64,000 bases of DNA from Macrotrachela quadricornifera (taxonomy: Eukaryota > Rotifera > Eurotatoria > Philodinida > Philodinidae): positions 1,385,225 through 1,449,224 of the forward strand of contig JAJEKB010021117.1 in the NCBI GenBank assembly GCA_022393335.1, in the 5' to 3' direction. A program made the position numbers and the translations under genes. Below, piece after piece: positions 1-11,803 of this stretch (position 1 is its first letter; each line of letters starts with the position of its first letter). The notes below the pieces were generated by a model, which saw only the letters and a list, made by a program, of their open reading frames with translations, was not told the DNA's origin and did not search any database.

Positions 1-205
1 GATTAGCTCTACTGGGATGGAGTTTCATCTCAATCATAGGTCATTTGTGGCCTTCAGGAGAATCGATATAACTTGGCCATAACACAAGATATCGAGGTCA
101 GATTGGTTTCAAATTAAAGTTAATCTCAGTATCTAAATTTCGTCTGATCAGAATTTTTAAATTCAATCTTATTAATTTTTTAAGGCTATTTTACTGGAAG
201 GCAGC
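1..205. other. intergenic, nothing recognised
   Basis: AT-rich sequence at the window edge. I see no open frame with coding character and no RNA gene. Confidence 0.5.
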
Positions 206-373
206 AGTGTCACATATCCAGGATTTTGTAGATGCCCCATCCCTCGCGGAAAATGCGAGTGGGGATGCGAGGGATGCGCATCTTTAGTGAAGATCTTACA
301 TCTCCAATGACAAATGACCGCATCTCCTAAGAGAGACGCGGTGGCATCTCCAAAATCCTGGATATGTGACACT
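206..373. mobile_element. MITE-like inverted-repeat element, about 168 bp
   Basis: The ends are perfect 22-bp inverted repeats (206-227 and 352-373, starting AGTGTCACATATCC). With one mismatch the arms extend to about 32 bp (206-237 and 342-373). The core is GC-richer than the flanks and has no coding capacity; the open frame across it simply reads through the palindrome. No clear target-site duplication is visible. A small non-autonomous DNA transposon is the simplest reading; superfamily unknown. Confidence 0.7.
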
Positions 374-2775
374 ACTCTTCTACATTGATTACTTTTTGTT
401 AAGTATTCAATGCCACAAATGAGACTCGCGATAGAAAAAATAATTCTTGTCTCTATTACCAGTATACCCAATAGAAAAAATTGAAATCCGTGAGTTTATA
501 TTTCTATTCTGAGCATGTAAATTGTATTTTATAATTGAGATCAAATTTATCTTTTGTTATTATCAAATGTCAACTAGAGTTTTTCTTCATGTATTTGTAA
601 AAATGATATTATAAAGTCAAAGTTTCACTTATATTCAAACTCGACTTAAACATCTAATGAAAAGAACAAATAAGTTAGTAAATTAGGAGAGAGAAAGAAG
701 GCAGTGAGTAAGAACTGCTTCTTCTATATATATAAAACATCTTGATATATTGTTACCAAAAACATACGAAACTCCCTTTTCAAAGGATTTCTATAAAGTA
801 TCCTTTGCAATTTTTATTTACTTAATTCACGTTACTATACCAGAATAAAAGTAAAAGTTCTATCTTGTTTTAATAATATTGTATAATAATATCATTTGAA
901 TATATCAAATATATAATTAATCATTATTTTCCAAGGAAGAATATATGAATCATGTTTAATTATTCTTCGTAATACTAAATCTTTGAAAGGTCATTTATTA
1001 GTAAGTGCGAATAATGTATAAGACAGTCAAAGCAAATATTTATGTCTCTCTTTTTGCGCCGATTATTTATTCGAATATTGCCGTTACATAAAAGATAAAA
1101 AGACAAACGGTTTCTTTCACATATGAATCACCATTTTTAATCTTAAAAACAATAAATTTTTCATTTTAATATAAATAAAGATCATAAGAAATGATGAAAT
1201 TATATTTCTTTATTTAAATATTATCCTTGACTAATTTTTAATCAAATAACAATATCAAACTTGATATTTTGCTATCATCTTCATTACAATCGAAAACATG
1301 GTAGAAAATATTCTTCATAATTTTGTATAATGATCTCATTTCGTATTACATAAATTTCTTTTTCATATAAATCAGGTTTATTTAAGAAAGTGAATGTTTT
1401 ATCATATATACTTGACAATTGAAAATAGAATTTGGTGTAATAGGAAATTGAATTATTATGAAAACAGGCTACGAAAGACAATCATAGAAAATGTCTTTGA
1501 ATATAATAAATATTATATGTATATAAACATCTTAAAGCTGATATATATCAAGAGCAAAATGTAATATTCAATAGTGTCAATCAATCAATCAGAAGTTATT
1601 CAAAAAACTGATAATAGTCACTCGATTCTAAAATCGATATGAATTAAAAATATTTTTGTTTCCAATTTCAATGTTTTAAGAGTATTACCAAAATAATCTA
1701 AAAGACAATAAGTTAATTCATATATTAACATAAAACAATAATTTAATAGTAAAAGGATTTCCATTGATTTCATCTAATAATTAAATATTATTGTTATTTC
1801 TATTTGAAAATAACGTGAACGTTCTTAATAGATGACACATGGAGATTTTCTCTTATGATATAGATAAAAAACGAGACATTTATTTTTGTATTGTTTTATT
1901 AATGATTATTTTCCAGATTCTCTTCAAATATTTCATTGTTTCTTTTCAACAAAAACAATAAGTAGAGTCCATTTTAATTGTGTTATTTTATATTCTCAAT
2001 AGAAAGCAAAATTCTATGCGATCAATATTTCATACTGCAAAAAGAAAATCATTCTCTCGATACGAATGGAAGACTTTTTTTCTTATTTAAATAAACTATT
2101 CTTTGTAAATTCATAAAAAGATGAAAAAATAAAATATAAAAGCTGACGATTTAATATGCCGTATTTTAATTTTATCAAAATCTTTCGTTTGTTAAGATTG
2201 GAAAATACAATTAATTAAAATTTTTTGTTATAAAATAATATTTTCTTTATTGACTGAACTAGAAGAGAATAATTGAGAAGTTTTTAAAATTAGTGATATA
2301 TTTTGAAGAATTATTAATTTTAAACATACTTTTATAAAATATAATTGTTTAATGAATTTTTATATTGTGTTTTTGAGTATTTGACAACTTTAGTTGTGGT
2401 ACTAAAAGTAGATGTAAAATATTTTCTTAAAGATTGAAAATGAAACTGAATGATTTAACACGGAAGTTATTTTGTTTTTAAATGACATCTGTTTCTCTTT
2501 CCATAAAAATTTCCAACAAGCCTTCTAATATTTATTTATTTATTTCTTATCTTTTTTTTCTCCGAATGAATATTTCTGCTTCCTCATACTAGGAAATAGA
2601 TAAAACTATATGTGAAATAATAAAAGTACTAAAATGATGATGATGATGATTAATTACGTCACATGACAATAATACGATATTTTAACTAAAATCTATTGTT
2701 AATGCTTGGAAAAAATTTTGATTAACCCTTTCTATATTTATCAATTGCCTAATTTACCCCTATTGAAATTTTATC
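374..2775. other. AT-rich intergenic region
   Basis: About 2.4 kb of very AT-rich DNA with only short shadow ORFs and a short ATG/ATT trinucleotide run near 2633-2651. I see no gene, RNA or element I can support. Its right end is the promoter of the defensin-like gene. Confidence 0.5.
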
Positions 2776-2783
2776 TATATAAA
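2776..2783 (+). promoter_or_regulatory. TATA box of defensin-like gene
   Basis: TATATAAA lies 118 bp upstream of the ATG at 2894. A start site about 30 bp downstream (near 2806) would put the in-frame ATG at 2798 outside the transcript, favouring 2894 as the start codon. Confidence 0.5.
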
Positions 2784-2893
2784 GAACCTGTTCTTCTATG
2801 GAAAGTCATAAATCATTCTTTTATATCATTCAAATCAATTTAATTAATCAATCTTACAATTATACAGTTAACATTCATTATTCTATAGAAATT

Positions 2894-3336
2894 ATGAATC
2901 CAAAATATTTATTTTCATTTTTATTTTTGGTTATATTAGTATTTGTAGTTCAAGCAACAAATCAAGTGAATGAAAGTACGACAATATCTATTTGTCATTA
3001 ATATAAGATTTAATCATTCTTAAATTCTTTTAGATGAACTTTCCAATGAAAGTCGATAGAATTCTTCATTTATAACGTTATCATCAAACGAAAAATACAT
3101 TTGAATAATGATCAAGAACGAATTAATAAAGAGTTGTAAGAAGAGAAGATATTTAAAACTTGAAGAAAAGTAATGATATTATATGTGAAAAATGTCTAAT
3201 GGCTGATCAGCCAAGATATTGTAAAACGGATTCAACATGGGAAAGTACATTATGTCGAAGACATTGTATACTTGAAGGGTTTAAAAGTGGTCATTGTACC
3301 ATTGTCTTAGGAAAATTACGTTGTAAATGTGTTTAA
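2894..3336 (+). CDS. defensin-like secreted peptide, split gene
   Basis: Exon 1 starts at ATG 2894 and encodes a clean signal peptide (MNPK followed by a Leu/Phe/Val-rich core ending near VVQA). The last exon runs in frame to the TAA at 3334-3336. It carries eight cysteines spaced C-x2-C-x8-C-x10-C-x3-C-x9-C-x8-C-x-C. The last six match the cysteine-stabilised alpha-beta fold of invertebrate defensins, with a G-x-C gamma-core (GHC). A phase-0 join from GTGAAT after codon CAA (about 2964) to the AG at 3164-3165 keeps the frame. A stronger acceptor (TTCTTTTAG, about 3032) suggests a small middle exon may exist. An antimicrobial role is inferred from the fold only. The cysteine-rich exon is certain as an ORF; the exact introns are not. 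Confidence 0.7.
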
Positions 3337-3570
3337 TGAATATTTATTACACAAAAACAATATTGTTTTGCTCAATTCAATGGTTTAAAAGCTTTACTAT
3401 TTTTTATTTACTCTTATAACGAAATAAAATCACGATCTCATTGAAATAATCATTTCTATATTCAATTCATTTGCTCATAGTAGGTTCATTAAAAACTTTA
3501 ACTGATCATTTTGATCGAATTGCAGAAGAGAGATTCATACTACAGTGTATTATCTTTATTAGTATTTACA

Positions 3571-6380
3571 ATTAACGAGTGGGCCATAAAGAATGACCCT
3601 CTTAGTATTTTGCATTTTTCTCACCTATAATTCGAATTAGAAGAAAAAAAATTTTTTTAAAAAGATTTTTTGTCAAATTCTCTACAAAAGATACATGTTT
3701 TTATTATGTTATATAATCTTAATTATGTTGTGACATGCGATACAATCGATTAGTCCAAGAAGCTTAACTTTCAAAGACAACATTTTAATTCTTCGATCAT
3801 TATCTGACTTGTGAACGGCAACTTTTGAAAAAAGAGGATTAAAAGAGGACTTGGTCTTTCACGGAAAAATTCATGCTTGACCTGACAATACAAGGGTTAT
3901 CGTCTCTTTCGATGCTACAGACCAAGATTTAACTCAGTTGCGATGAAAATTTTACTGTAGAAATACAGTGATGTCATAAAACTAGAAGAAAACAATTCTG
4001 GAAGTATCAGATGAAATTTCTATTTTCGATGCTTAAAGACAGGTCGAAAAAGTTGGATGGTTACATAGCCAGGTTGTAGTGTGGTGTTTTAGATATGTGT
4101 GTGTTTCTGGATAAAAAAGAAACACTTTTCTTTGGAACTATCGGTTAATTCATTGGCTTTTGTTATACGGAAACTACATACAGTATGAAGCACGCTGCTA
4201 TGTGTACCACATTTGATGCTACAGGCTTCCAGTATCGTATTGTTGCCTCTGAATGATGAAATTCAACTACAGTTTAAAACCTCAGAAGCTTAAATCCAGT
4301 TGAGTATCATACTCAATGATACTTATTGATAACAACAGTTTTAGTTCATAATTTGCCCAAAGATAGGTCTCATAGTCTAGATAGAAACCCTAAAAGGATT
4401 CGTACTAATAGACCTCTCTTCTGGAGTTATAGTCATTTTACTGAATTATCAGCCTATTATGAGACATTATAAAAAATTGTAACACAGAATTTCCGCCGAA
4501 AAATTTCCCCAATAATAGACTTCATGGTCCTTATTATGTTCTCAAAGTTTCAGTTCAAATGGATGAGTTTTTCTTAAGATGTGGATATTTCAAAAATGGT
4601 CAATTTGTCAAGCTTTGGTTAGAAAGGAGTGGTTTTTGTAAATGTATTATCTCAGAAGAAAACCATTCGTTTGAGCTGAAACTTTCAGAATATAATACGG
4701 GCCACGAAGTCTATTATTGGGGAAATTTTTCGATAGAAATTCTATGTTACAATTTTTTTTATAATACTCTGTGATAGGCTGAAAACTCAGTGAAATGACT
4801 ATAACTCCAGAAGAAAAACTTATTGTCACGAACCCTTCTTAGAGTTTTTATGTAGTCTATGAGTCCTACTTATAGGCAAGATATGAGCTAAAACTGTTGT
4901 AATCAGTTGGATATATCCCTTCGTCAGAGCCAATCTGTACGTTTAAACATCAAAGGAAGTCTCTGTAAAGATTAGAACAGAACATAAGAAACAATCTTTG
5001 TCTTCGCTTGGAAAGAGAAGGAGAATTTTTATGATTAGGGAGTTTTCATCTCTTGAGCAGTACAATTGCGCTAGTATCGAATAAATCTGTGTTTGAAATT
5101 GTTATATCTTAAATGGTTATGCTACGTAGTTAAGAAAAATGTTGATCAAGCACAAATTTAATGGAATAATTTATACATGTTTGAAATCTATGGAAGTTCC
5201 AGGCAGAACTACCCAAATTATCGGATTTCGGTAGAGTTTTAAGCTGTTATTTAAAAATAGAAATCTGAATAAGCGTAATAATCTTTCTATTATTCGATTA
5301 TTTGCATAAATTTCACCCAAAACTGACATCTATTTTCAACTTTTACAGATTCTTCTATTTGCCAACAAAACTCATGGTTTATCGACAATTTTGATTATTT
5401 TGGTAAAAATAATTCTCTGTGCTTTATTTCTATCTAGAGAAAATGATAGTTTAAGTTCTCCTTTATGCACCACCAATGATTAAAAAATACATTTCTCTTT
5501 TGAGATGGTTAATATTTCTGGATTATTCTTAGAAAATGACGAAAAAAGAGGAATAATCGACCAAAAAGAGGAGAGAGAGGACGGCTTCTGAAAAAAAGAG
5601 GAGCATTCTCAACGCAGATTATTATTGCTTTGAATGCCACTGCATTCAAAAACCAAAATACACTACAAGATGCAGCATGTAAAACTCTACAATCTACGAA
5701 CTAAAGTTCATTTCAATTATATACTTTTTGTATTCAAAAAAACCAAAACTCTGTGCGATCGATTTGTGTCATCGTGAAAATATCATTTTTTTTACACACA
5801 TGAGAATTCTTTTTTCTTGTTGTATCTTTTTATCACCTAATGTATTTTCTTTAAAAAAAACAATATACCACAAGATGCAACATGAAAAGCTCTACAGTTT
5901 GTAAAGAATAGTTTATATCATTTTTGTGCTTCTTATGTTCAAACAAAATCTAAATTCTATGTGTTTGGTTTTTTGCAACGACAAATGTTGGTCACACAGT
6001 TTTGGTTTTTTTGAAAACAAAAAGTATATAATTGAAATAAACTTTAGTTTGTAAATTGTAGAGCTTTTCACACTGCATCTCGTAGTATATTTTGTTTTTT
6101 GAATAGTGTGATATTCAATGCAACATTGATCGAAAAATTAAAATGTACTGTAAAATGAATTCGAAAAAATGTTGTGTTTGAAAGTTGTACTTCTTGGACC
6201 AATCGATTGTATCGCATGTCACAAAATAATAGAAATTATTTAACATAATAAAAACATCTACGTTTTGTAGAGAATTTGACGAGGTATCTTTCTATAAAAA
6301 AATCTTTTTTTCTAACCTGAATTATAGGTGAGAAAAATGCAAAATACTGAGAGGGTCATTCTTTATGGCTCACCCATTAG
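3571..6380. mobile_element. large fold-back DNA element (E1), about 2.8 kb
   Basis: The two ends are inverted copies over about 220 bp (3571-3800 and 6155-6380). Both read GCCATAAAGAATGACCCTC near the terminus and share CACCTATAATTC and GACATGCGATACAATCGATT further in. Two further palindromes are nested inside: 4362-4560 against 4640-4870, and about 5640-5790 against 5995-6110. No transposase is readable; the ORFs inside (such as 4559-4774) sit on palindrome arms. This is a non-autonomous fold-back transposon, probably composite. No confident target duplication was found. Confidence 0.75.
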
Positions 6381-7137
6381 TTCCTGATTTGGGAATATTC
6401 ATGGGTGTATGTGTCTTATATAAAAATCCTTTAAAACCATAAGTTTGATCGAATAAGGCAATAACACAGAGTAAATGCTCGATAAAAATGAGATTAGGGA
6501 AGAAAGATGAATTAATGTCATATTTAAAGTGAAACTTCATTATGCAATTTGCAATGCAGTGAAGAGAGAACAGTTTTAAAAAATGGTGCGATTGGCATTA
6601 TTGCTAATATTTCAATCTCATTGGAGTTTGTTACATGTTTTCATAGAACGTTCATTATAGAAAAATGATAAATAGTGGCAGCAAATTTTTCGCTAGTTTT
6701 GCCATGCTGTGGTAAGAGGTGAATAGGATTCTATCCAATGAGATATTTTTGTGCACCTTTTGCATTAACATTCTACTAGAACTCTTCAAACATTAGTATG
6801 TTGAGTTTTAAAACAAAATAATAATTAGATTCGTCAGAAATGATTTCATTGTACAAACATCTGTCAAATCAATTCGACAAAGACTACCATATTTATTAAG
6901 TTCTAGATAGAAAACTTGCACTAGGTGAAAATCAATTCGTCGACTTTTAATTAATATATATAGATATTCTTAATTTATTTTCGAATCTATCTAAAGAAAG
7001 AAAAATGTACATCAGAACAAATGATCACTATAAAGTGTATTAAGACTTCGATTGTTTAGAAAATTTAATTTCTGAAAATATGCTAACTAATCACAATAAA
7101 ATCTTATTTTTTTTTAAAAGTAAATGTAGTCTTTAAT
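6381..7137. other. intergenic, downstream of CAP gene
   Basis: About 750 bp between the fold-back element and the 3' end of the minus-strand CAP gene. AT-rich, with no gene or repeat that I can support. Confidence 0.45.
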
Positions 7138-7837
7138 TTAAGTTGAAAGTAAATGAAATAATGAGGTAAGAACTACAATGATTGCAGATGAACGATGATG
7201 CTGTCGAATTGTACTAATTGCCGAGCTGTCTAAGCTTTGCGTGGTTGTTGCAGTAGTTGAAGTACATAGTGGAGGCACTTTAGTAGCAAATTGACCGAGA
7301 TAATTTCCTGGTGGATAATAATTGGCTACAACATATGCTGATCGATTGTTGCTAGTAAAAGCGATACCAATACCCAATTGTATGGAATCAGACCAAACAA
7401 CTTGTGTAAAATGACCTGTATTTAAAGCGAAACCAGGCGAATTATAATTGTATGATGAAATTTCATTATACCATGAAGTGGTAGGTGTAGAACCTAAAAC
7501 ATAAATATTGAAGAATATGCATATTTTTATTAATTTATATCTTTTTACCATTAACAAACGATATAACAGCTGAAGAGGACATCATCCAAAGATTTTCACC
7601 GTATCCTGACACTCCACTGTGATTAAAAATGCTATTATCTGCCAGATACTGAGCATAATTCTGGGCAATTATACTTATGTTTGAATTCAATGTCATTGCA
7701 TTAGTACAGTGAAGTTGTTGACGATAATAATTGTGCTGATCTAGAGCCTCCTGTTGGAAACTGACAAGATTGATAGCAGTTGTTGATGGATAATTGATAA
7801 TACACACCAGTCCCAACAATATTAATAGGATTTGCAT
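7138..7837 (-). CDS. secreted CAP/SCP-family protein, two exons
   Basis: Exon 1 is 7837-7549 and exon 2 is 7493-7138, joined over a 55-bp GTAAAAAG...TTTTAG intron in phase 1, giving 214 residues. The CAP (CRISP/antigen 5/PR-1) domain is complete. It has a signal peptide (1-21), HNYYR (35-39) on the first helix, H73 and the GYGENLW block (78-84), GHFTQVVW (123-130) and YVVANYYPPGNY (150-161). H73 and H124 correspond to the family's metal-site histidines. The usual Cys of the last motif (VVCNY) is Ala here. The C-terminus is Ser/Thr-rich and then hydrophobic (SSAIIVVLTSLF), which suggests a GPI anchor or a C-terminal membrane tail. The protein is extracellular; its molecular function is unknown. 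Confidence 0.88.
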
Positions 7838-9447
7838 GATTGAAAATTGAGAAATAAGTAAAAGATAATGAAATATTAAATATAATATGAATAAATTTGT
7901 TCTTAAATATTATTCAATAACTGTAATCGAACTGATTTATTATAAACTGAGTTCTAATTAGACAAATATTTTTCTATTTGCATTTGATAGAAATAAATTT
8001 CGTATTTATACTGGTAAAACAACAAATGATGAAGAAAGAAAATGAATTGAGTAATGGATATATATTATTTAATGTTTGTTTTATATTTGATGCAAGCAAA
8101 AAAAAATGAAAAAAGGAACACAGAAAAATACCTTCGCAATAAAGAACTATTTGTTGAGAAAGCAAAAAAATATTGCCTTAATGGACAATAGTCTGATCAC
8201 ATAAGTATATAATTTATGCAAGCGCATGACATCGAAAAATTCGCAGTAAGGTACATTGAAAATAATTTTATGTTTGATGAAATTATGACCGAAGAAGACT
8301 ATCAAGTTTATTTCGCTATTTATTAATTTTTTTGAGTATTTCTTTAAATAAAATAATTATACAAAACAAACGGATATTATATTTTCATTACTAGCAAGTA
8401 TGCATTGATTTCAAAGTGAAACAATTTAACAAAATGCTAGAATTTACCAATGCAATTTTGATTATTTAAATATAACACTAAATAGAAAAAGAAATCATTT
8501 ATATTAGCAGATAAGTTTGATATTTAATCTTGGTTTGAATGATCAAGTAAATATTATTCGATACAAAGTTTGGATTTCAAAGGTTTGAATCAATAATGAA
8601 AACATCACCAATGCATGGTATTCATCTGTTTAAGCATTAATATATTGTATGAAGAGGAAAGATTGTGTAATAATTTTTAACTGAAGCAAGGTATTATTTA
8701 ATATTTTTAGTACAAATATCCATATTGATGCTGCTCAAATAAAGACACAAAAAAGAAATATTACTTTGTATAATAAGAAGATGAAAAACGACTGTAAAGC
8801 AACTGATTCATTTTGTAATCTCTATCTCCTATTGAGTCTATTCTTTTGTGAAAAAAAATCAGAGAATATGTTTGTTCAATCTTTATTTCAATCGAGGTCT
8901 AAATATTTGTCTGATCTGCAATAATTGAGTCGTCGTTTAGTTCTGTCAATATATTCATCAACCAGAGATGATCAAATCTCGATCTATTAATCGTTAATAA
9001 TATAGCTTTAGCTCGGCAAGATAACGTGAATTTCGCGATATCGATTTTGGCAGTTGACTTTTGACAATTACCGTGTTTCAATCATTCTTAGATCGAAAGT
9101 TCAGTTTTATTAGCAACGATAGACCCATAATAAGTACAACTTACGGCGATTTCCGAAAGACAACTGGCAAAGTCAACACTGCGAAATTCGTGTTTTCCAT
9201 TCGACTGTCTTTCTCTCGTTCGATAGACGAATCATAAGTATTATTGATTTTTATTTGTATAATGATAACTTATGTCAGATAAATTATTTAGATTTAGATG
9301 TTAAATTAAATACCATAGTGGAAAGAATATCTCTTAATTTCACAACGGTTGTCGGCAAGGTATACGTGATACAGAAACTTTTTTGTATTCCATCACGGAG
9401 CACGACAGAGGGATATAATCTTATAAATCAACGAGGCACGAAGCAAA
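7838..9447. other. AT-rich intergenic region
   Basis: About 1.6 kb with no supported gene. The stretch 8990-9240 is slightly GC-richer and may be an eroded transposon flank, but I recognise no family. Confidence 0.4.
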
Positions 9448-9770
9448 ATGGTTAAGGAGATGGATCTTTACAGGTTATGCAGTAATATACCAAATGAAGG
9501 ATTAGATAATGATAAATTTTTGCTAGATACTGTTAAAACTCTAATTAACATGTTACGAATATAGACCAATCTTCTCAAATTACTATACTTTTTAAACAAT
9601 TGAAAAGCTAATTCATTATCTTGAGTAAACAGAACGATAGAGATAATTTTTTAGAATTTTTAAATAGATTAGAAATCAGTTCGAAAAGAATTACCTAAAA
9701 TTTTTATTACAAATTTTAATCTACTATCTGTCGAACAACAAGATGGCTGTGGATGTTTTCATAATAACTC
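9448..9770 (+). pseudogene. decayed ORF, possible retroelement gag remnant
   Basis: A 38-codon ORF starts at 9448 (MVKEMDLYRLCSN). After a stop, similar charged and hydrophobic reading continues in another frame (DQSSQITILFKQL, then NDRDNFLEFLNRLEISSKR) with further stops to about 9770. The pattern looks like one helical protein broken by frameshifts, as in LTR-element gag genes. No diagnostic motif is present, so the family is a guess. Confidence 0.25.
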
Positions 9771-10540
9771 AAGAACAAAACGAACTAGAGACTTGCAATT
9801 TTCACCATTAGATTTCAAACATTATTGGGCACATAGCCATGTTAAATTTGATTGGTTCTCCTACTGCCCAATCAGGTCATTTTTCGATAGCATTCAAACA
9901 GAACATGATTGTGAAAAACTTTTTATATTTGATTGTTTGGTAGAACAAAATATGCTCTTACAATCCATACAAGGTCGAGCTCTCCATCACGTATCGTTAT
10001 AGAGTTATAAGAACCCTACTGAGATCCTCAATTTCGACCAACAGTTGCACGAATGGTCAGAAATATATTCCGATAAGGGTAATTCATCATGCTGATTCTG
10101 GTGCCGTCAATATTTCTCATATACACACAGCATTAACTGCGTTTAGCATTCAAGATTAATCAAATCTAAAAGCTGTTATCACGACTAGAATCAGCATGAT
10201 GAATTACTTTTATCGCGATATTTTTCTGACCGCTTGTGGATCTATTGTTCGAAATCGAGAATCTCCGTAGGATTCTTATAACTCTATAACAGTAAGTGAT
10301 AGAGAACTCGATCTTAGATGGAACGTAAGAGCACACTTTGTCGTACTAAAAAATCAAATATAAAAAGTTTTTTACAATCATGTTCTCTTTAAATGCTATC
10401 GAGAAACGACCTGATTGGTCAGCAGATCGACCAATAAAATTTAGCATGGCTATGTGTCCAATAATACTTGAAGTCTAATAGTGAAAGTTGCAGATCTCTA
10501 GCTCGTTTCGTTCTTAAATTATAGTCCACAGGCATCAATA
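9740..10540. mobile_element. palindromic fold-back element (E2), about 0.8 kb
   Basis: Arms of about 330 bp (about 9775-10110 and 10185-10520) are inverted copies at high identity. Examples are GAACTAGAGACTTGCAATTT on the left and the complementary block at about 10477-10500 on the right. The spacer is about 75 bp. The 69-aa ORF on the left arm is repeat sequence, not a gene. The outer flanks keep weaker symmetry to about 9740 and 10540. Confidence 0.75.
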
Positions 10541-10832
10541 TGTTTCTTGTATAGAAATATTTCCAAAGTCCAATGCATATGTAATTTAATTCTATAAATT
10601 ATACGGCACAAATTTATTTCAACGTTCTATGATTTATCAATACGGTATTTTTAATTATCTTTCGCCAACTTATTTGAATTCTAAAGTAATAATTAATACA
10701 CATCGAAATTTATGCAAAAACAAAATTTATTAATAACGTCTTTTCACTCTCGAAAAAAAGATAGAACGAAAAAAGAATAAATATTTATATTAATATATGG
10801 CTTAGATATGACATATAAAGGTGCCTATTCAG
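10541..10832. other. intergenic upstream of dipeptidase gene
   Basis: AT-rich spacer between element E2 and the promoter of the VanX-like gene; nothing else recognised. Confidence 0.4.
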
Positions 10833-10840
10833 TATAAAAG
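10833..10840 (+). promoter_or_regulatory. TATA-like box of dipeptidase gene
   Basis: TATAAAAG lies 45-52 bp upstream of the ATG at 10885, a plausible core promoter for a short leader. A second TATAAAG-like site lies at about 10814. Confidence 0.4.
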
Positions 10841-10884
10841 AATAATAAAACAAAAAAGTCATTTTTGTTCTTTACAATTGTAAA

Positions 10885-11604
10885 ATGAGTTTTTCTTCTA
10901 GTGAAAAATTACCAAATGGTTTTGTTTATTTACATGATATAATACCAGATATTCAAGTAAATTTACGATATGCAAGTGAAGAAAATTTTATGGGATGTGT
11001 TATTGATGGATATTTTTCAAATGTTTCAATAATGACAAAAGAAGCTGCTTATGCTTTAAAGCGAGCACAAAATTTCTTAAAAGAAAATGGTTATGAATTA
11101 GTTATTTATGATAGTTATCGTCCACAAAAAAGTGTTAATCATTTTATTAAATGGAGTGAAAATGAAAATCTAGATGAAATAAAAAAAGATTCTTATTATC
11201 CTCGAATAAATAAAAAAGATTCATTTAAATTAGGATATATTGCAAAAAAATCAGGTCATACAAGAGGAAGTACAATTGATTTAACTATTATTCCAATTGG
11301 CAAACGTATAATTAATCCGTTAATACCAATAAAAAGAATTCTTAATGATAATTCAATGATTTTATATTTAGATGATGGAACTGTTGATATGGGTTCATCA
11401 TTTGATTTATTTGATGAAGTATCACATACAGATACTAAACTTATTAATAATGATGATCATGAAATGAGAATGTTTTTAAAAAATATAATGGAACAATCTG
11501 GTTTTAGTAATTATGATAAAGAATGGTGGCATTATACACTTAAAAATGAACCTTTTCCAGATACATATTTTGATTTTGATATTAAATCAACTTATTCTTC
11601 TTAA
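10885..11604 (+). CDS. D-alanyl-D-alanine dipeptidase, VanX/DdpX type (M15D)
   Basis: Intronless, 239 residues. The family is recognised from the M15D active-site set. IYDSYRP (74-80) contributes the transition-state Arg (R79). SGHTRGSTID (123-132) supplies zinc ligands H125 and D132. EWWH (213-216) supplies the catalytic Glu (E213) and third zinc ligand (H216). DMGSSFDLFDEVSHT (168-182) matches the conserved VanX loop. Family enzymes hydrolyse the D-Ala-D-Ala dipeptide; in bacteria this serves vancomycin resistance or D-Ala recycling. No signal peptide is seen, so it is probably cytosolic. The gene is bacterial in type but has the window's own AT-rich codon use and a TATA-like promoter, so horizontal transfer followed by adaptation to the host is inferred. 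All catalytic residues are intact. Confidence 0.93.
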   Translation: MSFSSSEKLPNGFVYLHDIIPDIQVNLRYASEENFMGCVIDGYFSNVSIMTKEAAYALKRAQNFLKENGYELVIYDSYRPQKSVNHFIKWSENENLDEIKKDSYYPRINKKDSFKLGYIAKKSGHTRGSTIDLTIIPIGKRIINPLIPIKRILNDNSMILYLDDGTVDMGSSFDLFDEVSHTDTKLINNDDHEMRMFLKNIMEQSGFSNYDKEWWHYTLKNEPFPDTYFDFDIKSTYSS

Positions 11605-11706
11605 AAATTACAAGCAATATCTTTTAAATCATAATAATTATTATTCATTTTAAATTTTTAATAAATTATTTACTTAAAATCATCTTTCCCTCGTTAACAA
11701 AAGTTA

Positions 11707-11803
11707 AGGTGCTGGTTTGTTACCTCCCCGCATTAATGAGTAAGATCGTATTAGAAAATAAACAAAAAAAGATTATGCGGGGGATAACAAATCAGTATCC
11801 TAC
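11707..11803. mobile_element. small MITE-like inverted repeat (E13)
   Basis: GGTGCTGGTTTGTTACCTCC at the left (from 11709) is complementary, with a few mismatches, to the right end GGGGGATAACAAATCAGTATCC. Arms are about 28 bp and the total is about 95 bp, with no coding capacity. Probably a tiny non-autonomous element just downstream of the dipeptidase gene. Confidence 0.5.

Noticed and set aside
2798..2893. upstream in-frame ATG of the defensin-like gene
   Set aside because: It lies only 15 bp after the TATA box, probably outside the transcript, and would place 32 non-signal residues before a clean signal peptide.
4559..4774. 71-codon ORF inside E1
   Set aside because: Sits on the arm and loop of an inner palindrome with a partner ORF on the other strand; no family resemblance.
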